From Monoplex corrugatus (lineage: Eukaryota; Mollusca; Gastropoda; Littorinimorpha; Ranellidae), in assembly GCA_030674185.1 (NCBI GenBank), contig CM060315.1, positions 90,645,926 to 90,709,925 of the forward strand: DNA of 64,000 nucleotides, written 5' to 3'. Shown here in pieces: positions 42,851 to 56,750 of this stretch. How positions within the stretch are numbered: the stretch's first letter is position 1; the number at the start of each line of letters is the position of its first letter. The notes under the pieces are model-generated. The model ran no database searches, was not told where the DNA came from, and saw nothing but the letters and a program-made list of their open reading frames with translations. The position numbers were made by a program, and so were the translations under genes.

Positions 42851-44387
42851 TCACAGTATCCTTGGTTGACATTTAACTTTGAACGAGATGGGTCGGGTCA
42901 GCAGGCTGTTGTCCCCAAACTTTGCGACATGCACATCACGGACAAATACACAGTTACCCCCAAGATGTGAGTATGCTGCTGTCTTCAGCTTGGACATTTG
43001 TTCCTCCTCAGTTTCTGTGTCAGACTTGGGGAAAGTGATTGATCTCTCCAGAAATTTCAGATCACACCAGTCTCTCAAGGAGACTAGGGTGTTGATGGAA
43101 GAGCTGCTTATACGTCCATGAAACCACAAAGTGTCCAGCTCTGGACATTGCTTGACTGTATCAATCAGGACACTATCAAAGTCTGTCTTGCTCTTGTCAA
43201 GCCAAGTAAGGTCTCTGAGAGTTTTAGAGTAGGCTGACAGTAGTTTCAGGAGCTCTTTCCTATTGTCATTCTCACTGGTGTCAGTAAATTTCGTTATTTC
43301 GACATAATCAACAGGGACAATGGATGGCAATGCTGCTCGAGTTGCTTTACAGTTCACGGAATACTGTACAACAAGATACACTTTCAGGTCTGGGAAGGCA
43401 CTGAGCAGCTGAGGCCACTTTGTAATCTCCTCCTGGAAGTCATCGAAAAAGCCATCAATGCCCAACTGTGCAAACTGAGTGGTCATGGATGTGGACAACG
43501 TCTCTACAAGTAGATCTGACAGATACAAAGGATCTATGTTCAGATGTTGTAAATTCTGGAATCTTCCAATGCATTCTACCACTTGTGGAGTGGCAAGGCT
43601 CCAATCAGATGTCTTCTGATTTATTGTGACATCTCCCAGCATTAGCTTTTTCAGACTGTCAGTAAAGGGGGCAACCTTCAATGCTTCCAAGATAACTGAA
43701 CCCCCATCACTATACGACCAACAACAATTCTGAATGACCAGTTTCTCCAGTCCTTTGTTTTCTCCGAGGTCAGACAGTTCCTGATTAACTGACTCATATT
43801 ATTCAGCAATGACTTCCCAGAGCACACACTGACATCTTTACAAAAAATGGAAAGATACTTCAACTGAAAGTTGGTTACAGCTTTATCCAAAATCTGGAAA
43901 GACTTGTTGCTGAAGCTCAGCCCCTGAAGATTATATATCTCAAATTCCATTTTCGAATCTGATGGCTGTGGGACTGTAGCACGGACATTTCTGTGGAGCT
44001 CAATTTCACTCTGTCAGTTCTACGCTTGCGTTTGCGATTTCCCACATGGATGGCCGCGGAACGCCACAAGATCGACTCTGTCTTACAGACATTGTAGACA
44101 GTCCAACAGGTTACAGCTAGTGCTAGTCTGTCCCGTTCTTCCAAGTTGGACACGATCATGGTCCAAATTAGTTGTGGTAACTGTGAGAAGTCAGGTTCTT
44201 GATTTTCAGTTATTGATGATTCCATGACATCATATTCATCCTGGTTTATATTTGTTGCATCATTGTTTTGCCTGCCATTTCTTTCACAACCGTCATTGAC
44301 ATTTTCACCTCCAACACAACATCTCTTTTGGAGAGTTACCATCTCTGGCAGGGAGTCATTACGGCGCTTATTTCCAGGGAGTGCCAT
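42851..44387 (-). pseudogene. F-box protein, copy B, two 1-nt deletions
   Basis: Counterpart of the 512-aa gene at 1905-3443. The start region is kept (ATG at 44387, uORF upstream), as are the F-box and the leucine-rich tail. One base is missing near 43954 (cattttcgaatc, against cattttctgaatc in copy A) and one near 43758 (cctttgttttctcc, against cctttgattttctcc). The frame is therefore lost after the F-box region and again near the middle. The N-terminal part also has amino-acid differences (LPEMVTLQKRCCVGGEN here). As read, only a truncated F-box protein could be made. If the deletions are sequencing errors, both copies would be intact alleles or paralogues. Confidence 0.8.
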
Positions 44388-45769
44388 CTCTGCTCTACAG
44401 ATGTCCAGTTTTCCTGTATGATGTGTCACACAGCCATCCAGCTGAGCAAAGTCATGGGCCTATGAGATTCTGGCACCTGAAAAGGTAAATCAATAAATGA
44501 ATATATAAAATAAAGATTTAATTATTATGATATGATTGGAGTATTTCAGTCCATGGGGACTAAGAAATTGTGTCACTATATGGACGACTCCACGTCACAT
44601 GCCTGAGTATAGTGATATGGAAAAACTTCTTTTGGCCATGCAACACGTTTCACCTTCACTAGTATGATAGACACGCTCACAGGCAAGTTCTCAAATTCAC
44701 TGACCGGCCACAACATTTCAGTCTTCTCCCTGATGAAGACCTCCTGAGGAGACTAAAGGTTTGTGCCTGGCTGAAAGTTTCTTCATCACTTTGAAGGCTA
44801 ATTCAGAAAACCATCTCTGTGCTATGATATCATTACTGTTAAAGACTTTCAAAAGATGAAAGTTAAAGCAACGTACTTATAGAGATTGGATACATGTGGA
44901 TGACCACCTGACTGCTTTGGGTATTCAGGGGGGAATTCTTGCATGAGGATTTCAGCAAGTTTTGACTATAATTTGAGTGAGGTTTAGTGAGATCTTAACC
45001 TGCGTCTTTTTCTGTATTATGATCTTAACTTCCATAATTTACGGTCACAGCCAAAAAATGGCATCATATCTGCTGCGTGCTCTACTAGAGCTTACTCTCA
45101 GTACTCTAAATATTGCATATTTTGTCATAAAATTAGCATTATGTGAAAGGGAAATAATTCATCTTTGTGCCTGGTTATGCCTCCCCCTCCCCCTCCCCCA
45201 AAGTATTGATAACTATTCAGGAAATACATTTTTTCTCATTTGTTTACACCAATGTTGGAGTTCATTCCTGTAACACTTGCACAATCCAGTGAGAGATCCA
45301 CCATAATGAGAAAAAGAAACTCTGATGTCTGATGAACTAAATGCATAAAGCCCTTGCACTTTTACTCTGGCAAATGCAGGATGCAGGAAGTCAATAAGTT
45401 CCAAGCAAATTCTGGTAAGAGCACACAATCATTTGTCGTGAAATTATCCTTGCATGTAGGAATCATCAAATTAGTATTAACTTAGGCAAAACCCATAAAG
45501 TAAAAATAACAATTTTCTCAAAAATTAACCTAATTTCGTTTGGCTTATCCACAAGAGCGATGTGAGGCTTACAGTATGCGCAGTCTGCCATGAAACTCAG
45601 CTTTTGCTTTCTGTCATGAACACTACATTATGTCTTATGTTTTTCATGTGGACTGACAATTTGGCTTTCTTGCACTAACCGCTTTTAATTAGTTGTTTTA
45701 TTGATACTGCTTTCTGCCTTTTGCACCACGAAACATCAAACGCTCAATGGATTGGCATGAAGGTCGCTT

Positions 45770-47024
45770 GCTTATTTTCTCATTTCATGTATTGGCATGC
45801 CCCATTGCTTGTTTTCTCATTTCATATATTGGCATGCCCCATTGCTTGTTTTCTCATTTCATATATTGGCATGCCCGTTGCTTGTTTTCTCATTTCATAT
45901 ATTGGCATGCCCCATTGCTTGTTTTCTCATTTCATATATTGGCATGTCCGTTGCTTGTTTTTTTTTTTCATTACATATATTGGCATCCCTTGCTTGTTTT
46001 TTTCATTTCATATATTGGCATCCCTTGCTTGTTTTTTTCATTTCATATATTGGCATGTCCGTTGCTTGTTTTTTTCATTTCATATATTGGCATCCCTTGC
46101 TTGTTTTTTTCATTTCATATATTGGCATCCCTTGCTTGTTTTTTTCATTTCATATATTGGCATGTCCCTTGCTTGTTTTTTTTCATTTCATATATTGGCA
46201 TCCCTTGCTTGTTTTTTTCATTTCATATATTGGCATCCCTTGCTTGTTTTTTTCATTTCATATATTGGCATGTCCGTTGCTTGTTTTTTTCATTTCATAT
46301 ATTGGCATGTCCCTTGCTTGTTTTTTTCATTTCATCAATTCATGTATTGGCATGTCCGTTGCTTGTTTTTTCATTTCATATATTGGCATGTCCATTGCTT
46401 GTTTTTTCATTACATATACTGACATGTCCATTGCTTGTTTTTTCATTACATATATTGGCATGTCCATTGCTTGTTTTTTTCATTACATATATTGGCATGT
46501 CCATTGCTTGTTTTTTAATTTTTTTTAATTTCATATATTGGCATGTCCATTGCTTGTTTTTTCATTTCATATATTGGCATGTCCATTGCTTGTTTTTTCA
46601 TTTCATATATTGGCATGTGCATTGCTTGTTTTTCATTTCATATATTGGCATGTCCATTGCTTGTTTTTTCATTACATATATTGGCATGTCTTTTGCTTGT
46701 TTTTTCATTACATATATTGGCATGTCCATTGCTTGTTTTTTCATTTCATATAATGGCATGTCCATTGCTTGTTTTTTCATTACATATATTGGCATGTCCA
46801 TTGCTTGTTTTTTCATTTCATATATTGGCATGTCCATTGCTTGTTTTTTCATTACATATATTGGCATGTCTGTTGCTTGTTTTTTCATTACATATATTGG
46901 CATGTCCATTGCTTGTTTTTTTCATTACATATATTGGCATGTCCATTGCTTGTTTTTTCATTACATATATTGGCATGTCCCTTGCTTGTTTTTTGCATTA
47001 GATATATTGGCATGTCTGTTGCTG
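45770..47024. repeat. 36-bp minisatellite, copy B
   Basis: About 35 units of the same 36-bp repeat as 7250-8118. The first third contains a local set of shortened units with ggcatcccttgcttg (tgtc lost) not present in copy A, showing expansion within this copy. The right edge (tctgttgctgtcctctt) is the same in both copies. Confidence 0.95.
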
Positions 47025-47570
47025 TCCTCTTATAATTGTTATAACCAATAACTTAGCACCAGTTCAGCCTTATTCCTTGATCTTGGCAACTTACTTCTTC
47101 ATTTTTATGTTTGTTTTGCCTTATTTTTGTGGAGACTGATTAGTCTGATTGTGATGATGGTGATGTCTACCTGACTTCTCAATTTATCATTTACTACAGG
47201 CAGAAAATGTACATTCATCTTTCTTACGTTATGAAGTTAACAACATAATAAATCATTATTGATGCTTAGTCCCTGCATGAGCAGGCCTAATTATTGATGG
47301 GTCAGTGCATAAATTTACAGTCAAGAAAATCATATCAAACCAAACCACTGTACACAAAAGTAACTTGATTAAGAATAATGAAAAAAAAGAGTGCTTTGTT
47401 GACAGGTTGTTGCTCTTGGATTGTTTAGCTACTTAAGATTTTTTTCAAGGATTTTGGATACTGTTGTGTTCTTTTCATGATGTACATAACATCACATAAG
47501 CATCCCCACGGTCTAGATTTTGTGAAGTTATGAACAAATGGTACTGATGTTAAATCGTATGATACTAAAG

Positions 47571-48254
47571 TTAACTCAATCGAACAGTGCCGTACACAGC
47601 TGTACGTCACCTTTCACACTGCATGAATCTGTGCCGTAAGCAGGTGTACGTCGGAGTTTCAACTATTTTTGTGGCGATAATAAAGGAATAAGGGAAGTAA
47701 ATCATGCACTAGAGTGATCTTGGGTCTTTTATTTCACAGTTCCTTCCCTTAGACCGTGTTGTGGAGTTGTATTTTTGCTTTAGTAGCAGTTTTTCGATGC
47801 TATATGTGGTTCTTTGTTCTCGTCTGACTGTCAAGATGGCGTCAGGAAGCACCCGCCGATTTGCACGCAAATTCACTGTTCTTGATTACACCAAGTAAAT
47901 AGGAGGTGGTGTTTGTGTTATTGCACATACACTGTACATTCCTGTGTAAATATTCCTGTGGATAATTGGTTTCATTGGTGGAAAAAAACAACATATGGGG
48001 TAAATATATGGACTCGGCAAGAGGATATTTACCCCTTATGGTCACCTGTTTCCTTCACCCCTTCTATCAAGATGAACAGACTACCAGTTTTGAGGCGAGT
48101 AATGTCTGTATGTGAACACTTCAATGTTTCCAAAACTGTTTTCTTTTGTGTATGACATTTGCTGTTAATTTTTAATATTTTTTTAAAAATCATCCAAAAT
48201 ACTGCGATTTCGGGGGTTGTCGCGGTGCAAAATGTTACGGCTTGAATGAGTTAA
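47571..48254. mobile_element. Short piggyBac-like element flanked by TTAA, copy B
   Basis: Counterpart of 8662-9347: TTAA at 47571-47574 and 48251-48254, with the same imperfect inverted ends. The 20-codon ORF at 47836-47898 is unchanged. Confidence 0.45.
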
Positions 48255-50880
48255 ATCTGCTTGAAATAACTTGTGCAGGTCATTTCTGCTATTTTTGATA
48301 ATTTCTGAATGAAAGACTTTATGCCTTAAATTTGCTAACAACTTGCATGATATACCTAATTTGATTCAAAAATGTTGAATGATCATCTGTTGTGATGTTA
48401 TAAACAAGAAAGAAATCAAGTGGATGCTTTACGTACAAACACATGCATGTATTGCCTGTATAATTTGTACTGTTTTAAGTAAATCAATATAGATCTATAT
48501 TATTTATCACAATGATCGAGTTTTTTAGCCCGCAGTATTGAGAAAGATGCCATTTACTGTATGTGAAGTTATTAACATTTTATAGAACAGGCTGCTTTTT
48601 TTCTGAAATAACTTTTTATTAATCCCAGACATATTCAAAACACATATACATACAATCCCTATACCTTGTTTATACCTTTTTTGTGAAAATTAATCAATAC
48701 ATTTAGCTTGTTTATACCTTATTAGTGAAAATTAATCAATACATTTGCTGTTTTCCTGAGGAAATGGTAGATTCTTTCTCAGAATGTTGTAAAGTTATGT
48801 ACTAAACTAGTCTACAGAGATCTTAACAATTATTATTTCTGATTAAGCACAGATTGCATAGAGTCGAATCAGGACTATAGTATAACCATTTCAAAACATA
48901 CACAATACTTCAATGGGAAAAAAAGGAAAAAGAAAATTAAGTACACATATCAATGCATTCATGCACATAATCTAAGGAAATACCCCTGGTGTCACCCCAT
49001 CCAATTTATCATACGCAGATTTAAAAAACAAACCTGAATATAAAAATGGGCCAAAGTTACCTAAAACTGCTTCAGCATTTCTCATTTCCCTAGAGCTAAA
49101 AATGCACAAAATACATGTATCCAATTATCAATCGTAAGTAAGAGAAAGCAAGTAAGACTTTATCAACACATACAAGTGTTCGGACCAGCAAGGCAGAAAA
49201 TGATAGAAAGAAATGACAAAAAGCAAAGGAACAAGGCAGAAACAAAGACAGTGACAGGAAAGAGGAAATTCCTAGCACAGATTTTCCAGAAGTGGGGATA
49301 CATTTATACTGAAAGAGCCCCTGGCATCCCCACTGGGGAAGATATTTACAGAATATAGCAAAACACGGTTCATTCAAAGAGAAAGTGATTATCATATGTG
49401 ATAGACGGTTTCATTATTTCAAATGACAGATGGTGTGATGCCATGTTTTGCTTTATAGAGGCACGTTGTAGTACAGTATTAAGTTGTGACCGCTGTGAAG
49501 TTATTAACTGTTAAGTTTGAACATTCTACAGAAAGCCCCCCCACCTCCCTCTTCATTTATCAACCGTGTCAATCCCAAATGGATTCAAAACATGCTGATA
49601 CCAACTCCTTAGCTCTTTTACCTCTGTTTTTGTGGAAATTAATCAATATAATTACTGTTTTCCTTAAGAAAAGGTAGATTCCCTCTGAGAATATTGTGAA
49701 GTTATGCACTTTAGAGATGTTTACTAAATCTAGCAAGCCACACGTCACTTAAATAGAAACTGGCTTGTGTGGTGCATGGTTCTTCTTATTTCAAATGACA
49801 GATGTGTGATATCATGTTTTGCTTTTTTAGAGGATGTTGTAGTACAATATTAGTTATGACTGTTGTGAAGTAGGTACCGGAAGCCTCTCTTCAGCAATGC
49901 GGGAATTGTGTCAGTCAGTGGAAAAATTGCACATGTTTATCAGTCAAATATTCTTGCAGATGAACATGAATGATGAAGTTGTTATCATGAAGATAAAGAT
50001 TGGTCTTTCCTTTATTGATCTGTGCTGTTTTGTTTTTTGTTATAAATGCACCCATACGACAATCTGCGCAAAAAAAAACCCACGCCGACCAACAAAGTTT
50101 CACCGCGTGTCATGTAATGGCGACTGGCTCACAGCAGTATTTGGGTGACCGTTAACAACTTAAATTATACCGGTCACACAGGATCTACCTTCATGCAAAT
50201 TAGTACAGTTGACAGGTCGAAACCCTGTCCTTCATTCCCGTATAATATTCATTTTATAAGATTATTAGTTTGTTAGTCTTCTAAAGGTCGGAATATTGGC
50301 AAATTTTGAAGAATATCTGAGGACCCTCCTTGATATATCAGATCGCGTCTGCGGATGCGGAAACAGCTTATTTTTTGCTGAATTTAACCGTTACAGAACT
50401 ATGAGATGTGACCTGTACCGGATGCACGAGCCTCTGATGGGCGAGTACCCGTGATCTGCCATTTTAGCATATGGGAACCTCAAATTATGGCAGCCTTCGA
50501 AGCGATTGCTGAAAGTCCAGTCAACGAATTTCTAGCTGTGATCGTCAAGCTGAAGGACAAACGTAAACATCGACTGATTTTTCATGAAAATTGACTTAGA
50601 AGTTTAATACAGTGAACTGATTTTAAATTTAATGTTTCTCTTTATATAGAAAGATTTTAAAGAAATCCGCGGCGGGTATAGCCTGCATAAGCAAAGAATA
50701 GAAAGTACGATCTCCGGTTTGATGTTTTATCGCCAAGGGATTTTTTTAAGCAACCTGGAACCAGTAGAAGTAAAAACTGTGTGAAGCAACTGCTTTCCAA
50801 AAGGTGTTTATATTGCTAGTATTTAATGAATATGATGGAATTTTGTTTTTAATACATCTAAATCATAATACTTGTGCTAG
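48255..50880. other. AT-rich non-coding stretch, copy B
   Basis: Counterpart of 9348-11960. The exon-like ORF MAAFEAIAESPVNEFLAVI is at 50487-50594. No full gene. Confidence 0.5.
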
Positions 50881-53730
50881 TAACTTCTCTGTGGATGAAA
50901 CCTTGTCGTGGTAGAGAAGCTTGCGTGCAACTATGATCCATTGAGCTAAGCCGTCGGGAGTCTAGTACTCCTGGTAGGGTCCTCCCATTGCGGAAAGGTC
51001 ACTGGTGAGTTGCCAGAGTAATATGATCCGTTTCCACTGCCTTGTGGATAGGTGATGGATCAGTAAAGGCTAAGGGAAACAACCCCTACAGAAAATTCGG
51101 AGCGGAGCCCCGTTAGGCAGTTTTTGTTCAAACTCTGTCAAGTCTCCAGCAAAATCCTGCACCCAGAATCATCTCCAGCCGTCTTGACCATGTCTTGCCA
51201 CTGGATCCAGGTGATCCTGGACGAAAGAGTGTGGATAATGCTGCGCAAGTTATCTACACTTTAATCAAAATCTCAGCGCATGTCTTGGCTTCATACTCAC
51301 AGTTGAAAGTTTCAACCGTAAAAGCCCTGTGGCTATGGGGGCGCGACGACATAGTAGGTGAGGATACACTGGCAACTACAGCCGCAAACCTGCACACAGA
51401 CGGCTCAGGACACTGGTCATCTTCCAATGAACGAAGCAGCAGAGGAACCGCGCAACATCCTGAGTGACTGAGCAGCCCTCTTCAGGACCCGCACTGCTCA
51501 CCCTCCTAGAATGAGGAAGGGGCTAGAAAGGGTGCCCTAAACATTGCCTGCTTCAACCTACCCAGACCAGCATACTGCGGCTGGCAGGGATCCATTTAGC
51601 GGTCGAAAAAACAGAAACGAAACGAAAGGTGACAAGACTCACCATAGGTACATGGAATGTACGTACACTTCTAGACAATGCCAACGCTGACCGACCTGAT
51701 AGAAGAACTGCACTAGTTGCTAGAGAATTAGCTCGTTACAAGGTTGATATTGCCGCTCTATCAGAGACCAGACTGACTGAAGAAGGTCAACTCACTGAGA
51801 CAGGTGCTGGCTATACATTCTTCTAGGAGTGGACGTAAACAAGAAGAACGCCGTGAAGCTGGAGTAGGCTTTGCGATCAAGTCCAGTCTAGTTAAGAACC
51901 TTGAACGACTGCCTAAAGGTTACAATGACAGACTCATGGTGATGCACTTGCCCCTCACAGATAAAAAGCAAGCCACACTGATTAGTGCCTACGCCCCAAC
52001 AATGACAAATCCTGAAGAGACCAAAGAGAAGTTCTATGAAGATCTTGATTCTCTACTAACAAGCTTTCCCAGAGCTGACCAACTTCTGGTCCTCAGGGAC
52101 TTCAATGCAAGAGTTGGATCCGACTATGAAGCATGGAAGGCATCATTGGCAAACATGGCATAGGGAATTGCAACAGCAATGGACAACTCCTCCTTCGGAC
52201 ATGCAGCTCACACAACTTGGTCGTCACTAACATGCTATTTCAGTTGGCAACCAGAAAGAAGACAACATGGATGCACCCTAGATCCAAGCACTGGCACATG
52301 TTGGACTATGTCATTACCAGAAAGGCCGACAAAGATGATGTACGAGTAACTAAAGCCATGTGTGGCGCTGAATGCTGAACAGACCACTGGCTAGTCATCT
52401 CAAAGCTTAACGTCCGCATCAAACCAAAACCCCAGGCCTCAAGGCAAGAAACCCCCACCAAAGAGACTAAACACTTCAAAACTAAAAGAGGAAACCACTG
52501 TAGAGAACCTCATTAGTGACCTGAACAGTGAACGTCAAGCTGTCTGACCTTCATTTTGGTAATGCTAGAGTCGAAGAAGAGTGGGCAGTCTTCAGGGACC
52601 ATGTCTATACATCAGCTCTAGAGAAAATAGGACCTGTCACACAAAAAACATCAAGACTGGTTTGATGAAAACGACCAGCATATCCAATTCCTTCTGGATG
52701 AGAAGCACAGACGCCATCTTGCCTACCAGTGTGACCCAAAGTCTGACTCAAAGAAAACTGAATTCATGGAGTGTCGCCGACAAGTCCAGGCAAAACTCAG
52801 GAACATGCAAGACAAGTGGCTAAGTGACAAGGCTGATGGAAATCCAGCTATATGCAGACCGTCACGACTCGAAAAGGTTTTATGACGCCCTGAAGGCTAT
52901 CTATGGGCCAACGTCATCTGGCACCTCTCCATTACTATCTGCGGATGGGAAATGTTGATCACCGAGCGGTCAGAAATTCTTGAAAGGTGGGCGAATCACT
53001 TCGACAGTGTCTTGAACCGCCCTTCCTCAATAAATGAAGCAGCTATTGATCGCCTCCCTCAAATAGAAAACAACAACCAACTTGATGTACCACCTAACAT
53101 ACAAGAGGTCACAAAGGCCATTGGCCAACTCTCCCTGTGGCAAGGCCCCTGGCGCTGACGCCATACCTGCTGAGATCTACAAAGCGGGAGGTCCAATGCT
53201 CACACAAAGATTAACTGAGATGTTTTGTAACACCCTGGAACAGTCAGTCACTCGAGGAAGGGAAACAAACAATCACGTGACAACCACAGAGGAACATCAC
53301 TACTGTCCATTGCAGGCAAGATATTAGCAAGGGTGCTGCTGAACCGCCTCACTAATCATCTTGAGCAGGGTCTGTTGCCAGAGAGTCAATGTGGATTTGG
53401 GCTGGGAGAGGTACGGTGGACATCATCTTTGCTGCTCGTCAACTGCAAGAAAAGGGCGCAGGAACAACACGAGCACTGTACACAACCTTTGTCGACTTGA
53501 CAAAGGCGTTTGACACGGTGAGTCGCGAGGGGCTGTGGAAGATAATGGCGAAGTTCGGCTGCCCTCCAGCCTTCGTAAATATGGTGCGACAATTCCACGA
53601 TGGTATGATGGCACGGGTCCTTGATGACGGAGAAATGTCCAGAGACTTTCCAGTCAGCAATGGCGTGAAACAAGGATGCGTCCTTGCGCCTACACTATTC
53701 TCTATGATGTTCTTGGCAATGTTATCAGAT

Positions 53731-55641
53731 CATAGCTGCCAACTTTCCTGAAAAAAAATTCCTGACAAGAGGCGGGGGTCCGGGGGCCGCGGAAGGCCCC
53801 CGGTGGGGTCCAGCTGAAGATTTTCTATCAAATGAAGATGCTAAACTGGTATTTCCATGCATTTCAAACTGAAAAATGTAACAAAGCATGTATTGTAAGC
53901 TTTCCTTCAAATTCTGCTAGTCTAAATCTCTTGTGTAAAAGGTTCAGATATTTTTTTTATTCAAGAAGTTTTCACTCTAAACTCCCAAGTCCCCCTCACC
54001 TCTTCAAGTTTAGATCTACTTGGAATGGGAAGAACTGCAGGCTTCGTCTTGTTCCATGTCTTTGTCTCCCTTCTCTTTCTCCTTGCCTTTAAGCGCTGTC
54101 ACAGTAGCAGACTTGGCCTTTCTCAAGAAGTCAGGAGAGAAAACTTGCTTGTAGCAAGGTCCAATCATATTGGCTTTGGCAACCATCATTGCACTGAGCG
54201 TGGATGATTGCAATGATCCTCTGAAGTCCGTCTTGTTTTTTTCGGACTTGGCTGAACAAACGCTCACAAGAGGCGTTGCTGTGTGGTATGGACAGGATTC
54301 CCAACATAAAATAAGACAGTCTGTCAAATTGTTGCTGTCCGAAGCTCTCGACTGAAGCAAGCCATCCCCACTTTCTGTCTTCCCTTTCATCTTGTCTAAT
54401 GTGATCTGGTAGAGAGTAGGACTGGAAACAATTCCACTGTATGTGAAGTTCATCAATGGCAGTCTGAACATCTTCATCATCTTTCATCAGCACAAGAGAA
54501 GGGAATCGCTTGACAAAAAACTCGAGATTTGACCAGTGATGGTTGGAAGCAGCGGATGTATCAGCAACTTGAACTGAGAAGAGAAGATCAGCCTGGGAAA
54601 GAGGTTGGGGCTCATCTGACTCAGAGTGAGAAGAGGAAAATGTAGGTTTGATGGGGAATTTTCTAACCATATAGTCACAAGCTGAAATGTAATAGTTTCT
54701 CACTGAGGAGAAGAATGATTTCTGTTTGCTTTCACTCAGTGTCTTCACAACTTCTTTTGTTCCATTGCCAACATACAGGTCCATGTCATTCTTCTGGTTG
54801 TCTTTGTTTTTGTAGGGAAGACTGAGGGGAGATTCTTCAAACTTCTTCAGGACCTGAGGCAGAATAAAACACTGTTGAATCTCTCTGTAAAGCGACAACA
54901 AAGTGGGTTGCAGTACATGTATCAGTGGTTTCTCACTCTGAAGAAATTTATTCTTTCGTTCAAAGAGTGGAACCACAGCTTTCAGAAAGTTGGTGTACGC
55001 CAGGTTCATTGGATCCAGCAGTGTTTTGAAAATTCTTGCTTCTCTCTTGAGTACTTCTTCTGGAGAGGGTTGCTTTTGCTTGGAGGTGGAGGGAAGATCT
55101 GATACTGGATTGAAGATGGCAGGAGATGATGCCACGAACTGTCTTTTCTGTGGTTGCTCCTGTTTGTCCTCACATTGCCTCTTCTTGGGAATTCTGAACG
55201 ACTGTAGTCGAGCATGCAGGTCGATGTCTTTCTTGCCACCATGACCGATGTTTATGTCGCATCGGCACGATTTACAGAAAGCAAAGGTGTCTCCTTTGTC
55301 CGAGGCTGTGATGAAGTCGTACGTTTCCGCATAATGTTTCGAAAACTTCACTTTTGCTTTCGCTTTTACAGCTTTCGCGTCTGTCTTTTCGAAGCCATTG
55401 TGCAAGAAAGCTGGCGCACAGGAGCTGTTTACATGGCCCTCTGCGCACGCGCATGTGTGACGGAAGTTTCGCTTTCACGCAGCTGTCTTTTTACCGCGTT
55501 CTGACGAAAACAGAGCTAACCGGATAAAATATCAAAATCGAAAATTTAAAATTCGGGAATTTTCATCGATTTACCGGATTTTCCGGGCAGCTCACACATT
55601 TCGGGACATTCCCGAAAAATTTGGGAGGGTTGGCAGCTATG
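53731..55641 (-). mobile_element. hAT-type DNA transposon, copy B
   Basis: 1911 bp with the same inverted ends (catagctgccaac and gttggcagctatg) and the tcagat duplication at 53725-53730 and 55642-55647. The insertion predates the segmental duplication. Confidence 0.85.
54016..55396 (-). pseudogene. hAT transposase, copy B, broken at both ends
   Basis: The start region (MASK... at 55396) is followed by a small deletion (gtcttttcgaagcc, against gtcttcttcgaagcc in copy A) that shifts the frame at once. After that a frame of over 400 codons is open through the BED-like finger (FCKSCRCDINIGHGG) and the core, to SNASCERLFSQVRK near 54240. There a T run is one base longer than in copy A (7 against 6) and the last 80 residues move to another frame (54016-54240). 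The TAG seen in copy A is CAG here. Confidence 0.8.
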
Positions 55642-56750
55642 TCAGATGCATTCTCTCCAGAAGACCCTGGCATAGATATACGCTACCGCACAGACGGTAA
55701 GTTGTACAACACAAGACGCCTCAAGGCGACCACTAAATGCAGTTACAGCACTCTTCGTGACCACCTTTTCGCAGACGATTGTGCGTTAAATGCTTACAGT
55801 GGTGAACAGATGGAACAATGCATGGACAAATTTTCAACTGCTTGCGACAACTTCGGTCTTACAATAAGCACCAAGAAAACCGAAGTCATGTATCAGCCTC
55901 CCCCAGGTGTTCCATATACTGAACCAAATATCGAGGTCAAGGGCACAAAACTACATGCAGTCGACAACTTCACATATCTCAGCAGTTCCCTATCATGCTG
56001 TGTGCATATCGACGACGAAGTCAACAAACGCATAGTTAAGGCCAGCACTGCTTTTGGGAGGCTGCGTCCTACTGTATGGGACAGAAGAGGTATCTCGGCC
56101 ACAACTAAACTCAAAGCGGTGGTCCTCACCACTCTCCTCTACGGCAGTGAGACCTGGACTGTTTACAGTAGACACGCAAGGAAATTGAATCATTTTCACA
56201 CCAAAAACCTCAGAAAGATTCTCAATATCTGATGGCAAGAGAAGATCCCTGATACAGAAGTACTAGAGAGAGCCAATCTCCCCTCCATCCACACTTTACT
56301 TCAAAAGAGTCAAGTTCGCTGGGCTGGCCATGTGTACCGGATGTCTGACACCAGAATTCCGAAGCAACTCTTCTATGGGAACTAGCGTCTGGCGAGAGAA
56401 CAGTTGGAGGCCAGAGAAAACGGTTTAAAGACAGCTTGAAGCATCGCTAAAGTCCCTCAACATAGACTGGGAGAATTGGGAAAACCTTGCCCTTGACCGT
56501 ACAGTCTGGCGTAAAAAATCGAAACCGGATGTACCACTTCAGAAGTGTCTCGTATCCAATCTGCACAAGAAAAACGAGCTGCACGGAAAGCTAGGGCTGC
56601 AAACCCTTCAACCACAATAACCGAGCACAGATGTCCAACCTGTGGACGTTACTTCTGTGCCCGGATCGGATTGATCATTCACCTCCGGACACACTGACTC
56701 AAAGCAACTTCATGAAGCCGTGGTCATTGTCGACGACGATAGATGAACAC

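Larger units (their letters stand above)
50890..56750 (+). mobile_element. Non-LTR retrotransposon split by a hAT element, copy B
   Basis: Counterpart of 11970-17826, with the same domains and the same nested hAT (53731-55641). Inherited lesions shared with copy A include the TGA before TDHRL (52376) and the stop after KILNI. Private lesions include a 1-nt loss in QCGFRAG (53399), small indels near 51826, 52130, 52848, 52950 and 53134, and others in the C-terminal part (56380-56520). The C-terminal CCHH finger remains. Confidence 0.85.
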